DNA of 64,000 bases. It comes from Trochalopteron elliotii (lineage: Eukaryota > Chordata > Aves > Passeriformes > Leiothrichidae). The position numbers were made by a program, and so were the translations under genes. Below are positions 11,285 through 23,231 of this stretch, piece after piece (positions within the stretch are counted from its first letter, which is position 1; the number at the start of each line of letters is the position of its first letter). The stretch is from NCBI GenBank assembly GCA_024734555.1, contig JANPWX010000073.1, positions 2,108,465 through 2,172,464 on the forward strand, read 5' to 3'. The notes beneath the pieces were generated by a model, which searched no databases, was not told the DNA's origin, and was given only the letters and a program-made list of their open reading frames with translations.

Positions 11285-14200
11285 TCTGCCCAGCCATTGC
11301 CCTCATTTCTGAGGACAGCCATAGGGAAAAGCAATGCTTTGGACTTTGGGATTGTGAGAAACACTGCTAAGCAGAACTGATGCAAGGCACAAGAAAATGT
11401 TTTCTAGGAGCCTGAAGTCAGGTATGAAGTGGAAAAAACTTCTGGTGGTCACCAGCTTGGCACCTGAGACAGACTGAGGTTCTTCTGACCAAATGCAGAT
11501 GTTACTATCGCTGTGGGTTGTCTTGGACTCCCTTTGTCATAAGTGAGGAAACAAGACTTTTCTCATGCACAGTGTAGTTCATCCTTAAGTAGCCATCCAA
11601 AATTCATCAGACAGATTGACCAGTGGAAATGTCATTGTCTCTCCCCTGGCTGTAGGGGAGAGCCCAGTCAGAGCAATCCATTTGGAGCCATACATCCTTT
11701 TAGCCTTTCCATGCCCCTTTCTGTCAATCTTCACTGGTGTTTATTCCTGCCAGAATACAGCATTGGTAGCTGTCATTGCTTGTGGTGGGTTGCTGAGAGA
11801 CTGGAGCCAGGCTGGTCTTGAGCTCAGCAGATCTGTGGTGGGAGCCCACCTTCTCGTGGCATTCCTGGCCTTCCCACCTCTTTGGCCAGCACTGGAAGCA
11901 GAGCAGTTTGAAGAGAGCTGAAGCTATTTTTCCTTTGCTAGCTAGATAGCAAGGATTTTGGAATCAGATGCTGTTCTGTGAGAAATGTTGGCTTCCCTTC
12001 TTTGTGGGCACAAAGCCCAGAAATCGGAGGGATTTTTCTGAGCACTAACACTGTAGTGTTTTTTCATTCCAGGGAGCGTGGAGTAGGTAGGAGCAAGCAC
12101 CGACCACTTTGTCTTTTACGGGACACAGCACCAGTGGGAAAATGGCAGTGTATTTGGCATGCTGTTGCAAAGAATAATGAGATAACATGGGAATATGAAT
12201 TTTCTGGGAGGAAGGAAGATCATTTTACTGGGAATGGTGGGGGGAGAGAAAAAAAAAAAGATTTAAGGGGGAAGATAAATTCAGGTTATTACAGGGACTG
12301 GAAGAGAGAAGTCCAATACACTTGGAAGGGAGTGACAGCAGTTTGGTGGGGAAAATAAGCTGAGAGAGCAAGGAATAGTCTTGGGCAACTGAAGCATGTT
12401 AGATCATGCTGCACCACTTTTGCTGTTACCATGGGCCTTACATTTCTACCAGAAAAATAATTCCAGAATTTCAGGCACACAATAGTATTGGTAGCAGTTT
12501 CTCTAGGTTTTCTGTGCTGCTTTGCTTTGGCAAATTCGTAAAGTGCAGGAAAAGGCACCTGATGTTTCATAAGTTACCAAGGAATTTCCTTTCACTCCCC
12601 ATCTAATATTTTTATTGCATCCCCATGGTGTCCTGATGCCTCTTGACTTGTTCTTTCCTATCTCCAGGCATGGTTGGAACAATACCATGCAGCTTAGGCT
12701 TTGGCTCTTTTATATTGGTTGGAGCTTAGCGCTTCTTAGTGCATAAATCAGGAGGCTTTTCTGGAAATATTTTGCTGCTTGCTTTGCAGGTGCAGGCAGG
12801 AGACAAAAACAGAATACTTCAGAAAATGCTTACTCATTTTCGAGAAAGAAGTATAGCACAAAATACATGGAATACTTTCCTGTGGCTGGGAGGAAGGATC
12901 TTGATACGATAATCCAAGTCCTTAGTGATATAAATCAGCTTAGCTTGAGTGGACTCTTCAGAGTGGTATCAGCTGATATTGCGTGATTTTGTCTGATCAG
13001 CTGATTCTAGATTCACACCAGTGCTTTGAAAGGTCTTGCCTTGTTATTTCTCAGTCTGATGGTCTCAGTCTGCAGCCCCAAGTCTTAGCTTGGGCTGTAA
13101 GACAGGGGTGTAGGCACAATATTTTTCTCTCAGCTCCTAACACAGCAAGAATTTAGTCCCCCACCAAGTCTGCTAACCCTTGAGAGAGCACAAATAACCA
13201 TTAGCTGCGAGACTGCACGTATCAATCCATTTTAAAGCCAAGTGTGTTCCTGCTCCTACTGCTTAATAAGAAAAGGCTGTGGTAGCACAACAGTTGCCTT
13301 GACTTGTTGGAAGCCTTGAAATTTGGCCCAATTGTCCCAAAACAAGACATGTACCCTTGGATGTCCTAAGTCATAGATTCCCATTGCCTGTTCCCTCCAT
13401 GCTGGCCAGTGTCTTGTCAGTAGTGAGTGATTTTTTTTTTTCCACCACACCCTCTTGAGATTTCTTTGCAGGAAAGAACTGTTGGTAAAATGAAGAATAA
13501 ATATCTTATTCATTTTACATGGCAGGCCTGTAACTGCTTAGTAGCTTGAAAATTATCAAAAATCTAGTTTTTTTAAAAAAACTATCGAAAAGATCTGATC
13601 TGAAACTTTGAATTTCTAACACAAAATGATGAGAAAAGATATGTAGCTAGTCTCCATTAGAAACTTTAGGGTCAGTTTGTCTCTTTATTTGCAGTGTGGG
13701 CGATAGCTAAGGTTAATTATATTCCATATTTCTCTGACTCAGATCAATCTTTTCTGTAGTTTTGCTGTCCACAGGTGCCCCCTTGACTAAAAGCAGCCAA
13801 GAGGTCTGAAGGTAGGAGGCAACAGGACCTAGGGCACACAGCTGTGGTAACCCAGGCCTTGCAATTCCAGCATTCGTGGAACAGTGTGTTCCTTTTGCCT
13901 GTTTTTCTTATTCATCAGTTCCAGTTGAGTCAATGCTGCAAATCTGCCGTGCTCAGAACTCCACATGGGATGAAATTCCAGATTCCTGGGGTCCACCAGC
14001 TCATATTCTTTGGTTTTGGCTGCTGTGTTACCATCTACAGTCATCATAGCTGTTTGTTAGTGGATGACAACCTGGATCAAAATCTTGATTCCATTGAAAT
14101 TAAAGGGAATTTTGCTCCATTGGAGCCAAGATTTCATTTGAAATTGGAATTGGCTAGAAACAGATTGTAAAACAAACCTAAATTGAGCCAGCAGTTCAAA

Positions 14201-14593
14201 AACAACCTCAAGACTTATAGGAAGAAGCACATTTCTTTCCTATCTTAAAAGCTTTCAGTTTTATTTTTTAATTTGAATTAATTATAGAAATAAAGAAATT
14301 GTCAGTTTGGGGAAGGGAATAAGGAGATGGTGTTTCTGAAATGAGAGTGGGGAAAAGCAAGTGGGCATGGTGTCTGTGCTGTGCCTTCTAGCACATCCTT
14401 GTGCCTGCTTGGTGCAGCTTGACCCCAGCTGACCCACAGTAGATGCTCTCCTGCCATTTATCTGTACCCAGGGCTGGCCCTCATCACTCCTGAAGGGAGC
14501 TGTAGTCTGTCCTTTTGGTGTGTATGCAGGCTATGCCTGGTAGGATAAGGCTCCCACTGCTTTCCACAAAAACAACGAATGATAAATTGCGTT
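11285..14593 (+). other. Unique intron stretch
   Basis: No gene or transposon was recognised. It contains a 20-bp perfect palindrome of T7A7 flanked by TAG and CTA at 13565-13584. Reading frames up to 126 codons (11978-12358) show no family features. Confidence 0.55.
13565..13584. repeat. 20-bp perfect A/T palindrome
   Basis: TAG, seven T, seven A, then CTA form an exact inverted repeat with no spacer. It could extrude or simply reflect slippage between T and A tracts. Confidence 0.8.
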
Positions 14594-14599
14594 AGGTAA
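14594..14599 (+). repeat. Left target-site duplication of the solo LTR
   Basis: AGGTAA directly precedes the LTR terminus TGTGTCC and matches 14906-14911 exactly. Confidence 0.85.
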
Positions 14600-14669
14600 T
14601 GTGTCCGTTTCAGGGTGACTCGAGGAACGAGACAGATGCAGCAGGTCAAGGGAAAGCTTCTCTTCTTCT

Positions 14670-14675
14670 TTTATT
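14670..14675 (-). terminator. LTR polyadenylation signal AATAAA
   Basis: AATAAA on the minus strand lies 14 bp after the TATA box. It marks the expected U3/R region of the LTR. Confidence 0.6.
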
Positions 14676-14689
14676 ATTTGATTTCATTA

Positions 14690-14697
14690 CTTATATA
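14690..14697 (-). promoter_or_regulatory. TATA box of the solo LTR
   Basis: TATATAAG on the minus strand lies inside the LTR, upstream of its polyadenylation signal. Any transcript started here would run antisense to LSAMP, toward the exon at 5160. Confidence 0.6.
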
Positions 14698-14905
14698 CAT
14701 TTTTACAGAGGTCAAGAGATTGGCTACACAGGTTGCCACCTCTTCGACCAGGATGGTGAACATCACCGTCCATCACATTTCCCCTCCCAGAGGAGAAAAA
14801 TGTAAACAAAAGATAATTTCTAAAAATATACATTGTTTTCTTGAAGCTGCAACAGCACTGCAGGATTTCAAACACTTGCATTTTCAAGAGAAACTGAGGG
14901 CAACA

Positions 14906-14911
14906 AGGTAA
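14906..14911 (+). repeat. Right target-site duplication of the solo LTR
   Basis: AGGTAA directly follows the LTR terminus GGGCAACA and matches 14594-14599 exactly. Confidence 0.85.
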
Positions 14912-17900
14912 TAGGTTTTCAGGGTTTGGATTTTGATGATTTTTTTAAGAGCTCCAGCTCTTGTTTTTATCTTAAGAAACACTGAAATTGCTACCCCACT
15001 ACCAGCTCCTTACTCACCAGAAAGTGGAGAAATACTCTGAGAAAATAATTACTTAATATCACATTTCCTGTATAGCTGCTTAAAATGTCAGTAGTTGGCT
15101 GCTTGGGAATAAGAAAAAACACCAACAAAATTATAGAATAGCAGTTTCATTTAACAAAGCCCAAGATGTGACAGTTAGAGGGGAAAAATAACTCACCAAA
15201 TGTGCATACAACAAAATAGACAAAAAGGAAACAGATACTTAGACATATGGCTTGCATTTACAGATTATTCAGACAGAGAGCACTTTCTCAAAACTCAACC
15301 ACAGCTATTGAAAATGTCTTTTTTAAAAAAACCCAAATATTAGGTTAAAAAGTGTTAACTCTCCAGCAGGAAATAGGAAAAAGTTTGTTCCTGGGAAGGG
15401 AACAAAGGTTGGCGTTAGCAATCTGAGCGTGCAGAAGCATGTGGTCACTCTTGCTGGCAGTTCTGGGTCTCTACCTGTCACAACTCAAGCTATCAGTGAG
15501 CAGAGGTCTGGTAACAAGAACCAAGCCCTGCCTGATAGTGGTGTGTGAAAGTCTGAAAGATCCCATTGTTTCTCAAAAATGCATTGGGAGTGCCATCATT
15601 TTTCTGCCCCTCTTTTCCTCAAAGGGCCTTTGGAAATCCACAAATGCAGGTTGTGAGCTTTCTCAGTTCTGGTATCAAAAGCCAGAGGCTACTGAGGCTT
15701 CAGCGATGCTGTTTTTAAATTTCCTTCCATATTAGTGTATCAGATTTCCCTTACATTGACTATTTGATGATGTGATCTTGTGCTTAAACAGTATTTCATA
15801 AAATCTTCTAGGAATGTCTTTATTATGTGGATACATATAAGAATAAGGAATGGTTCTTCAAAAATAAAACTATTGGTGCTCCTCAAACAGAAAAGTAGAC
15901 TACAACTGTATTTTTTTTTCCCATTCCATGAAAGTTACCTTTAAAAAAAGGAGAAAAAAAAATTATAGCTAGGGAGGTCCTCTTTAATGAAACAAGAATT
16001 GGATTTTGGTGATAAGTTTTAATTTAGGGCAAATAATTTAATTGGAATGATTAATTAATTTGGGGGTGTGTAAATTGGGCCTCTGGCAGCCTATTTTTTT
16101 TTTTTTTTTTGTTCCTTTTTGTGTCTTCTCTATCAGCAGTATAAGAAAAGCCTTTTGCCTTTAATAAGGTAAGGAGACACTCCCTTTGAATGCTTGGAAA
16201 AAGGCCTGTCATGGTGCAAGGATTTGAACATAATGGCATCTCGCCTTTAGGTGCCCTCAACTTGTGAGACACTCAGGACTCACTGCAGGACCAGGGAGTT
16301 TCTTTTCACACTGTCTGGGCATGTGGACACTCAGCTCTGCATAGGGAGTAGGTGATGTGATGGGCCTGGGGCATCTGGCTATAGTTGGCTTGGTCATAAG
16401 AGAAGTTGTTAGCACTGGCTGGTGCTTTGAGGAAATTCCCAGCAAGGACACCAGAACTGTGTCACCAGAAGATGCTCTGTGTTAGGGCTAAAGTACTGTA
16501 AACTGTACTCTGAGTCAGTGGGTGACTGGGGGCTCTCTTCAGGTGTTGTTAGCAGGGAGGATCAGCTCTCAGCTTTGATATACAACAAGTATGTCATTAA
16601 TGTGTTAAGTGTAGACAGGCAAAGTAAAAGAGAAAAGAGCCTTTTGCAGGGAGCGAAGCCAAGAAGCAAGATCCTAAGCCTCAATTCCACATGGCCCTCA
16701 CGCAGGTGCTGCAGCAGCAGCTGTATTCTGGAGAGTCTCTTCAAAATGATTGTCCCCTTGTTAGACTGATGGGAACGTGACTTTTGGGTATGTTCCTGTT
16801 TTGAATGTTAAAAAAAAAAAAAGAAAAAAGTCTTTGGGAATAAGTATGATAAATCTCCCCAAATAGCTACAGAGCAGACTGTGCAAGGTAGAAGCCTTAT
16901 GACCTTGACTATACAAATCCAGCTATGATTTTCAAGATTATGACTGCATAGAGCTCCCAATTCACAATTTTGCCTGAAAGATTAATCCACGTGTTGACCT
17001 ACAAAATTAAGTTAAGAACCAAAGTTCATAGGGATATCACCCCTCATGATCCTGTTTGAAGGGAGCGTTAACAGGGTGGCAGTGACTGCTTCTCCTACTG
17101 CGTTGTTAACTATTGTGAATATATTTCGCACAATTCACAGCATATTTGGTTTCCAGGAGAATATTTATAGCTGTGTAAAGCCTGTGGACCACCTTCATAA
17201 TTCAGGTAGACACCTTGGTTTTGCCTGTACATCCTGTGTGACTAGTGTCAGGGAAAGCCCTGGACTCCAAGACAGATGGCATATGTTGGCTCATGTTTGT
17301 GCTACTTGATGGCACTACCTTTTGGAATGGATAGAACATGTACCCACTACATTGGGGACCAGTAGGGAGGGCTGGTCTCCTCCGTGTTCCCTGTGGTGAC
17401 CCTGTGGCCCTGAGACATGCTTCTTTTTTGGTTACTTACTTTGTTATATTTTCTGGTTAGAAGTGCCTAAAGTAAAGCAAGGGCTGGGACACAGTTTGGC
17501 AGACTGTTGCTTTTATAACATGATGCCAGAGCGTGTGCTCCATAGCACAAGGATGTATCGAGGAATTTGAAAGCCCAGGGTCAGCGGGGCTGGTGTTGGA
17601 GGACTCTCACTGGTTGAGGAAGCTGAACTTGGCATCATCTGTGTGTCTGGAGTCTGCTGTCTGTATCAGCTGTGCCTGCTCCTGCTCTGAGAGGGGAGGC
17701 ACTTCTTCATTCTGGGAGAGAGCCTGAGAGTGATCTCATGATTGTACCCATAGTTGTCCAAAGGACTGGAGCAAAAAACAAAAGACTGTGGCTTGCTCTC
17801 TGGAGCAAAAGAGAACAAACCACACTGGTAATATGAGCTTTGCCATTCAAGGTCATAAAAGATTTATCTCTTCTTAACAAATCCAGGGGGTTGTGTGGTT

Positions 17901-19219
17901 CTGCACAATAAATTGCACAGGGACCCTATCAGAGACAGGACTAAAGCCCAAGTCCAGAGATAAACATCTGTCACTTAGTATTTTAAGTGTGACTCTCTGA
18001 AGGTGTTGCATCTCTTGTCCATATGGACATTCAGTCTTGCAAATAGAAGTGGTGCACTGCAGCTGAGATTCATCACACTAAATCTCAGACATCTGAGTGC
18101 TAGTTACACAAATCTAAACTAGATATCTGGCCCTCATCTGTAGTCTGTTGTGAGAAGATGGCATCTGACTCTCTACTGTCTCCCTTGAGATAACGTATAG
18201 ATCATCCCCCAGAAATCCCTTTTATTTTGGTCTATGAGAGGAATGTAAATTACTAGTTTGGATTTACACAGCAAACTTTTCAATGTCTAAAATTTGGTGG
18301 CATGAATCCACCTTGAATGTCTATGCAGGAAAGATGAAAACATGTAAAAGACTAATTCTGGAGACTCTGTCATTACCCACAGTCTGTGTTCTTAGCTGCA
18401 TTGACAGGTCTTGACTATTCCTCTTGCCATAACCTGCACTGTGTGACATTAAATAGTATAACAATACCTTTTGTTTTAGTCTATAATCTGTTCTTTACTG
18501 GACAATGCTTTCAGTTATAATCCCTGACATATTTACCTGTCCTTGCAAAGGGCAACTGCATTCCCCTCCAAATCTCTTGCTATAAGCCTGACATAAATTC
18601 ATACAAGTTCTCCCAGTGAAGGGTTGCAATCTCCTTGATTGGATACTCCTACCTGCTCTCTCCCACTGAGCCAGAGGGTAAGGGACTCCCCTGAAAAGAT
18701 TTCTGCACTTTCTGCCACCAGCCCAGCACAGCCTGAGGCACAGGCTACATTTTTCACGAGTATTGCTATTCTAGTCCAAAGTGTTCCAGGGTACTTAATT
18801 TTTCTCCCAGATTTCCTGCTGCCCCATCTCTCTAGTCCTTGAACTCCTTTGAGATATCACTAGTATTAGACCCAAGTGCTTATTACAGTCTTCTTTCTTT
18901 TCCCTGAAGGTAAAACTATATAAGATTTAAAAAAGAAACTCCAGGTATTTATTGACTTGCACATGCAGTTCTCAGGAGCTGCAGTGCCTGTTGCATATCA
19001 GTGCTGGGTGTTGCCATGTGTCCATCTCTGGTGCTTCAAAGTCCATTACCTTCTATGGATTTCACTGTGTAATCCTCTTCTTCCTCATGTTCAAGGACAC
19101 ACTGTGGTCTGGTCTCCCAGTCCTTTCCACTCCCTTAAAAAACCCAACAAACAAACTTCCACCTTCCAAAAAAACAAGACTCCTCTCCATCTGCATTTTT
19201 CTAATCATACTGGGTTTTT
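14912..19219 (+). other. Unique intron stretch
   Basis: No gene or transposon was recognised. It is moderately A/T-rich around 15.8-16.1 kb, with a T17 run at 16094-16110 and an A-rich run near 16810-16829. Confidence 0.55.
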
Positions 19220-19720
19220 GGGCACGTTTCTGACAGCAATCGCAGAAACTCTCGAGTCTGCACCTGAAGAGCAGAAACTCCTCTCTTTGGCTCCCAGATC
19301 AAATCAAATCGGTGTTTATTTCATTGCCTCGATAAATTTTTTATTAACTGTGTTAGAAGTCTGCAAGGAAGAGAGAAGGGGAAGAGAAGAAAAAAGCTGT
19401 TCAGGAATGCAGACTGGGCAAAGTGCCCACAATTAATGGGGTAGCAGCAACCATCGGGTATTTGAAAATTCTCTGGTGCCAAGTGCCAGGAGGTTTCTGC
19501 TGCCTGTGACAGCTGGTCATCATTATCGGACGACTGCTTCTCTGTGCATCTTAGATCTGTGTCTTTGTCCCTGACCAAGTCACTCTCGGTTTCTGTTTTG
19601 CAGGAACATACTGAAGCAATTAGGGCATGTTGAATGATTGCAGGGATGAGTGAACAGTGTTGGGTAATATACAAGAATTGCAATTTCTCTTCTATGCTAG
19701 CTTCAATTCCCATATCTCAA
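19220..19720. promoter_or_regulatory. Candidate conserved non-coding element
   Basis: Unique sequence with interspersed CpGs, TTAAT/ATTA motifs and no repeat signature. A 130-codon frame is open on the minus strand (19713-19321) but has no recognisable domain or splice context. Called from composition only. Confidence 0.2.
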
Positions 19721-22700
19721 GATGAGCATAAACCACCATCCCAGAGATAGGCCTCCCTCAGCATTGTATGAATTTGAACTGCAGTTTTGCAGCTCTGTCC
19801 AACTACTTGGTTATTCCTTATTCATTGCTGCTACAGGGCACTTGGCCTCTTCAGAGATTGTTACAGCCCATTCTGAGTGATACCCATCTTTAAGGAAGCA
19901 AATCCCAATGCTCAATGCACCATTTATGTTGCTAACTGTTTGCTGTCCCACTAATGAAACAGTGAGCACATATTCTTGGACAGAAGCTGCAAACTCATTT
20001 GAAGCTACTGAGACAAACTGAGACTACTGATATTGTGCCATCCATTTTGAGGAAGAGAATCTGTAAGGGTAAATTTCTTGTATGTATCTGCCAGAAAACC
20101 ATCTAAGACGCATCATGTCTCCTAGGGAATGTAGCAAATCCAGCAGATAAGCCAAAGCAGAATAATTGATGTAGAGAAGGATCTCCAATGGAATGGTTAA
20201 GTACAATGCACGGACATTCAGTTTGGAGGGAAGTGGCAAAAGCATTCATCAGTCTGGGGAGAAATCTGTGGAGATATAAAAGCTTTTTATATATCAGTGT
20301 TCTCATTAAAATTTTTGATCCGGAGCCCCCCACAAGGGGCAGTTGCTTGACTACATGTAAGTTTTAGGTGCAGGAAGACTTCTTAAGGATCTAGAGGGCA
20401 CTCAGGCAAAATGCATGGACAGTGTCTGACATGAAGGGAACACATGAAATAGAAAATTGTCTTGGATGCTGTACCTCCCAGTTTTTTTGTCATTTCTGCT
20501 CCTCCTTGATCTGAGACATTCAGCCATTGGCCTGTTCTAGAAGAGGAAGCTCAGACCACTGTTATAAAGAGGTGTTCTGAGCTCTTAGGAGGTGTATAGT
20601 CATGCCTTCTCAGGAGCTTTCCAACCCAGTACTATAGAGCTAACAGCAGAGTGACCTGATTTTTTTGAAAGGCATATCTGGGGCACACTTGACACCATGC
20701 AGGGAGGGAAGGAATTTTTTTTTTTTTTTTTGACGGATACCTTTTCCTTTCATGGCAACCTCAGAAACCTCAAATGGGAAGAAATTGTGATTCTTGAGAA
20801 GGCCGTGCCTTTCAGTTGGAGTGGAGACTGAAGTGCATCTTCAAGAAGGTAGTTTAGACAGGAATGTTGAGCTTGGGAAATAAAGAGAATAATGAGTCCT
20901 CCAGACTAAGGCTCATGTGGGACACGGCACCTCAGCAGGGCAGTACAATAACAGAATTGTTTACTTTCTTTAGGTGTGAACAGGTATCCATGCTGCGAAC
21001 ATTTTAACTTTTTTTTTTTGCTTCCACATCTCTGCAGTAAAAGGTAGTAAAAATTACTGTGCCAAAACCCAAGTACCAGAGGTATTCCAGCCTGTCCCCA
21101 TAAGCCATTTTGAGGCAGCATATGAACCTCACAAGGCACTAGTTGGCAGAAGAACTCTAATTGGATCCCAGACTGTTGTAAATCAGTGGGAAAATGCTTC
21201 TCATAACTGGAATGGTATTTTAGTTTATCATCAGGTAATGTTGCCTCTTACAGGTTCTCAAAATATGCCAGAGTGCAGGTTCTTCAGTGAATTCATTCAT
21301 TAGAGGACCAATCACTGCCAATGGCAAAGCAGGTATTCTTGTCATACATCAGTTTTCTTCTTCTTGCCTTTTGCTGCTAGTGAGTTCTTGCCACCCCCAT
21401 GGTGTCTTCATTTCAATTGTTCACAGTGACACAAAATGTCTCCTGCCTGAGGTCAATCTCCCTGTGATAAAAGTCTTCCATAGAATTAGTCAGGCTGGAA
21501 GACAGACAGGTATCAAAACATAAGCCTTCAGAAAACGGTGGCAGGCTGTCAGTTCCCATTAGCTAATGCTACCTGGGCAGCCTGCTGACTCTTCACCATC
21601 CTAGGTGGGAGAAAGAAGTTTTAATGAGCAGCAGAGGGAGTGGAGAAGGGAAAAAGAAGAAAGTAGTTTAGATTATAAGTGATACTTCTGGTAGTGGGTG
21701 ACAGACATGCATGTGTGCAGGTACATGTCCATGTAGTAGTTGAGATTTGGTTTATATCAGTGCAATTTCACTGACTTCACAGAAGTTGTTCCTGATGTTT
21801 TCCAGACGAGTGCTGGGGTGTGTTGGATTGAATCTAGGTGCAAAAACACCCTCAAACATCTATCAGATTTGCCAAGTATTTAAAGAAGGTGTGTACTCCT
21901 CTGTAGAGGTCATAGCTAGAACTAGCAAGAGCAAATCAGGAATGGGATGTATTCAGCTGTGAAATAGCCTCCCAAGGGCAAAGGTAGAAGAGTCATTTCC
22001 CAGAAAGTTTAAAGACTAGTTGGCCAAAACACTATTAGATATGCAGCAGAGAACAAACCTGCCTTTCCGAATGCCCCCAGCCCTGGAAGACAGAATAAGT
22101 TTGCAAATGATTCTTCTGTCTCTAGAGTACATGAACATCTGAGATCTGAATTGCTGCAGGTCCCATTCTTCTCCCTAACATTCAACCTACATTTAAATTC
22201 TAATTGACTTAGAGTGAAGACTCGTAAAGCTTTCTCTGTTTCGCCCGGATGCTGAATCCTCAATGAAAATACAAACTGTGTCATTAGATGTTGGGCGGAT
22301 GTTGAGCATAAAGGAGCTGGTTGAAGATGAAAATTGCACAGCTCATTCCAGTCAGCCATTCTGCATATAAAGTGCTTGCAGTGACTATACCTTTAGAGAG
22401 GAAAGACATTAGTATAACTAAATACATACACACTGGATATTTTTATTCCCACAAAAGTTGATGTTGGGCTAGCGATCGAGATGCTATCAGCCTTGTTTGG
22501 TTTTCTGGGCAGGTGCAACATCTTCCTTCCTACGGAGAGCTTTTTTTTATTTCTTTAGGAAATGCATTGTCTGCCAGGACCCTCAGTGCACTAACTGGAC
22601 CTTGACTAGTTTCTGCAGGGGTATGCACCTACCCTGTGTCCAGGGTCCCCATGTAAGCTCAGGTCTGGACTGGCATATTTGGTGTCCCTGTCTTCAGCCA

Positions 22701-23091
22701 GGTCTGTGGTGCCACCTCTTGGATGGACCTTGAACCTGGGTGTTAGGTAGCATATCTCTAACTTTATCCCTGGACTCGTTTTCCCACATGGACCCTGGAT
22801 CTGGTTCACCATATCCAGGGCTGTTGGTGAGCCATGACACCAGCATCTGGCTTTGCCCACACTCTTCAGGTCCATGGGTACTATGCTGAACTGGTGAGGA
22901 CACGGGCATCCCCAGCACACTACCAGTACAGCCTATGTGACTGTGCAAATTTTGGGTGGGACTTACCTCACTGTAAGGTGTATCCTTCTAATAGATGTCT
23001 AACCTGAGGAAGTCTTGAAACACTTGGAATGAATCAGCCCCTCAAAATCACTCTCCATTTGTTGACTGTGGGGTTAGGTTAAAAATAATAA
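19721..23091 (+). other. Unique intron stretch
   Basis: No gene was recognised. It holds a T17 run at 20715-20731. Positions 22140-22400 are CpG-bearing and A/T-motif-rich and could be another conserved block. Near 22640-22655 and 22787-22798 there is a weak inverted similarity (cagggtcc...catgt against acatggaccctg), too imperfect to call an element. Confidence 0.5.
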
Positions 23092-23231
23092 AATCATAGA
23101 ATCCAGATGTTTTGGGTTGGAAGGGACCTTGAAGATCATCTAGTTCCAACCCCCATGCCATAGGCAGGGACACCTTCCACTAGACCAAGTTGCTCAAAAC
23201 CCATCCAGCCTGGCTTCAAACACTTCCAGGA
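23092..23231 (-). mobile_element. CR1 LINE 3' end
   Basis: On the + strand the antisense CR1 tail reads 'atcatagaatc', 'gggttggaagggacctt', 'gatcatctagttccaaccc', 'ggcagggacaccttccacta' and 'gaccaagttgctcaa', ending near 'cacttccagga'. The order and spacing match the avian consensus closely, and it is the least diverged short copy in the window. Confidence 0.9.

Larger units (their letters stand above)
14600..14905 (-). mobile_element. Solo LTR of an endogenous retrovirus (class II-like), antisense to LSAMP
   Basis: A 306-bp unit begins TGTGTCC and ends GGGCAACA on the + strand, so on the minus strand it starts TGTTGCCC and ends GGACACA, the TG...CA termini of an LTR. The same 6 bases, AGGTAA, flank it on both sides (14594-14599 and 14906-14911), a target-site duplication of the length typical of class II (ERVK/alpharetrovirus-like) elements. 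On the minus strand a TATATAAG box (14697-14690) is followed 14 bp later by AATAAA (14675-14670). This implies a compact U3 with the polyadenylation signal at or just before a short R, as in avian alpharetroviruses. No internal retroviral sequence flanks it, so it is a solo LTR left by recombination. Family name not assigned. Confidence 0.85.

Noticed and set aside
22632..22800. Inverted similarity that could mark a small DNA transposon
   Set aside because: Arms match over about 12 bases with a 2-base indel, and no target-site duplication or terminal motif was found.
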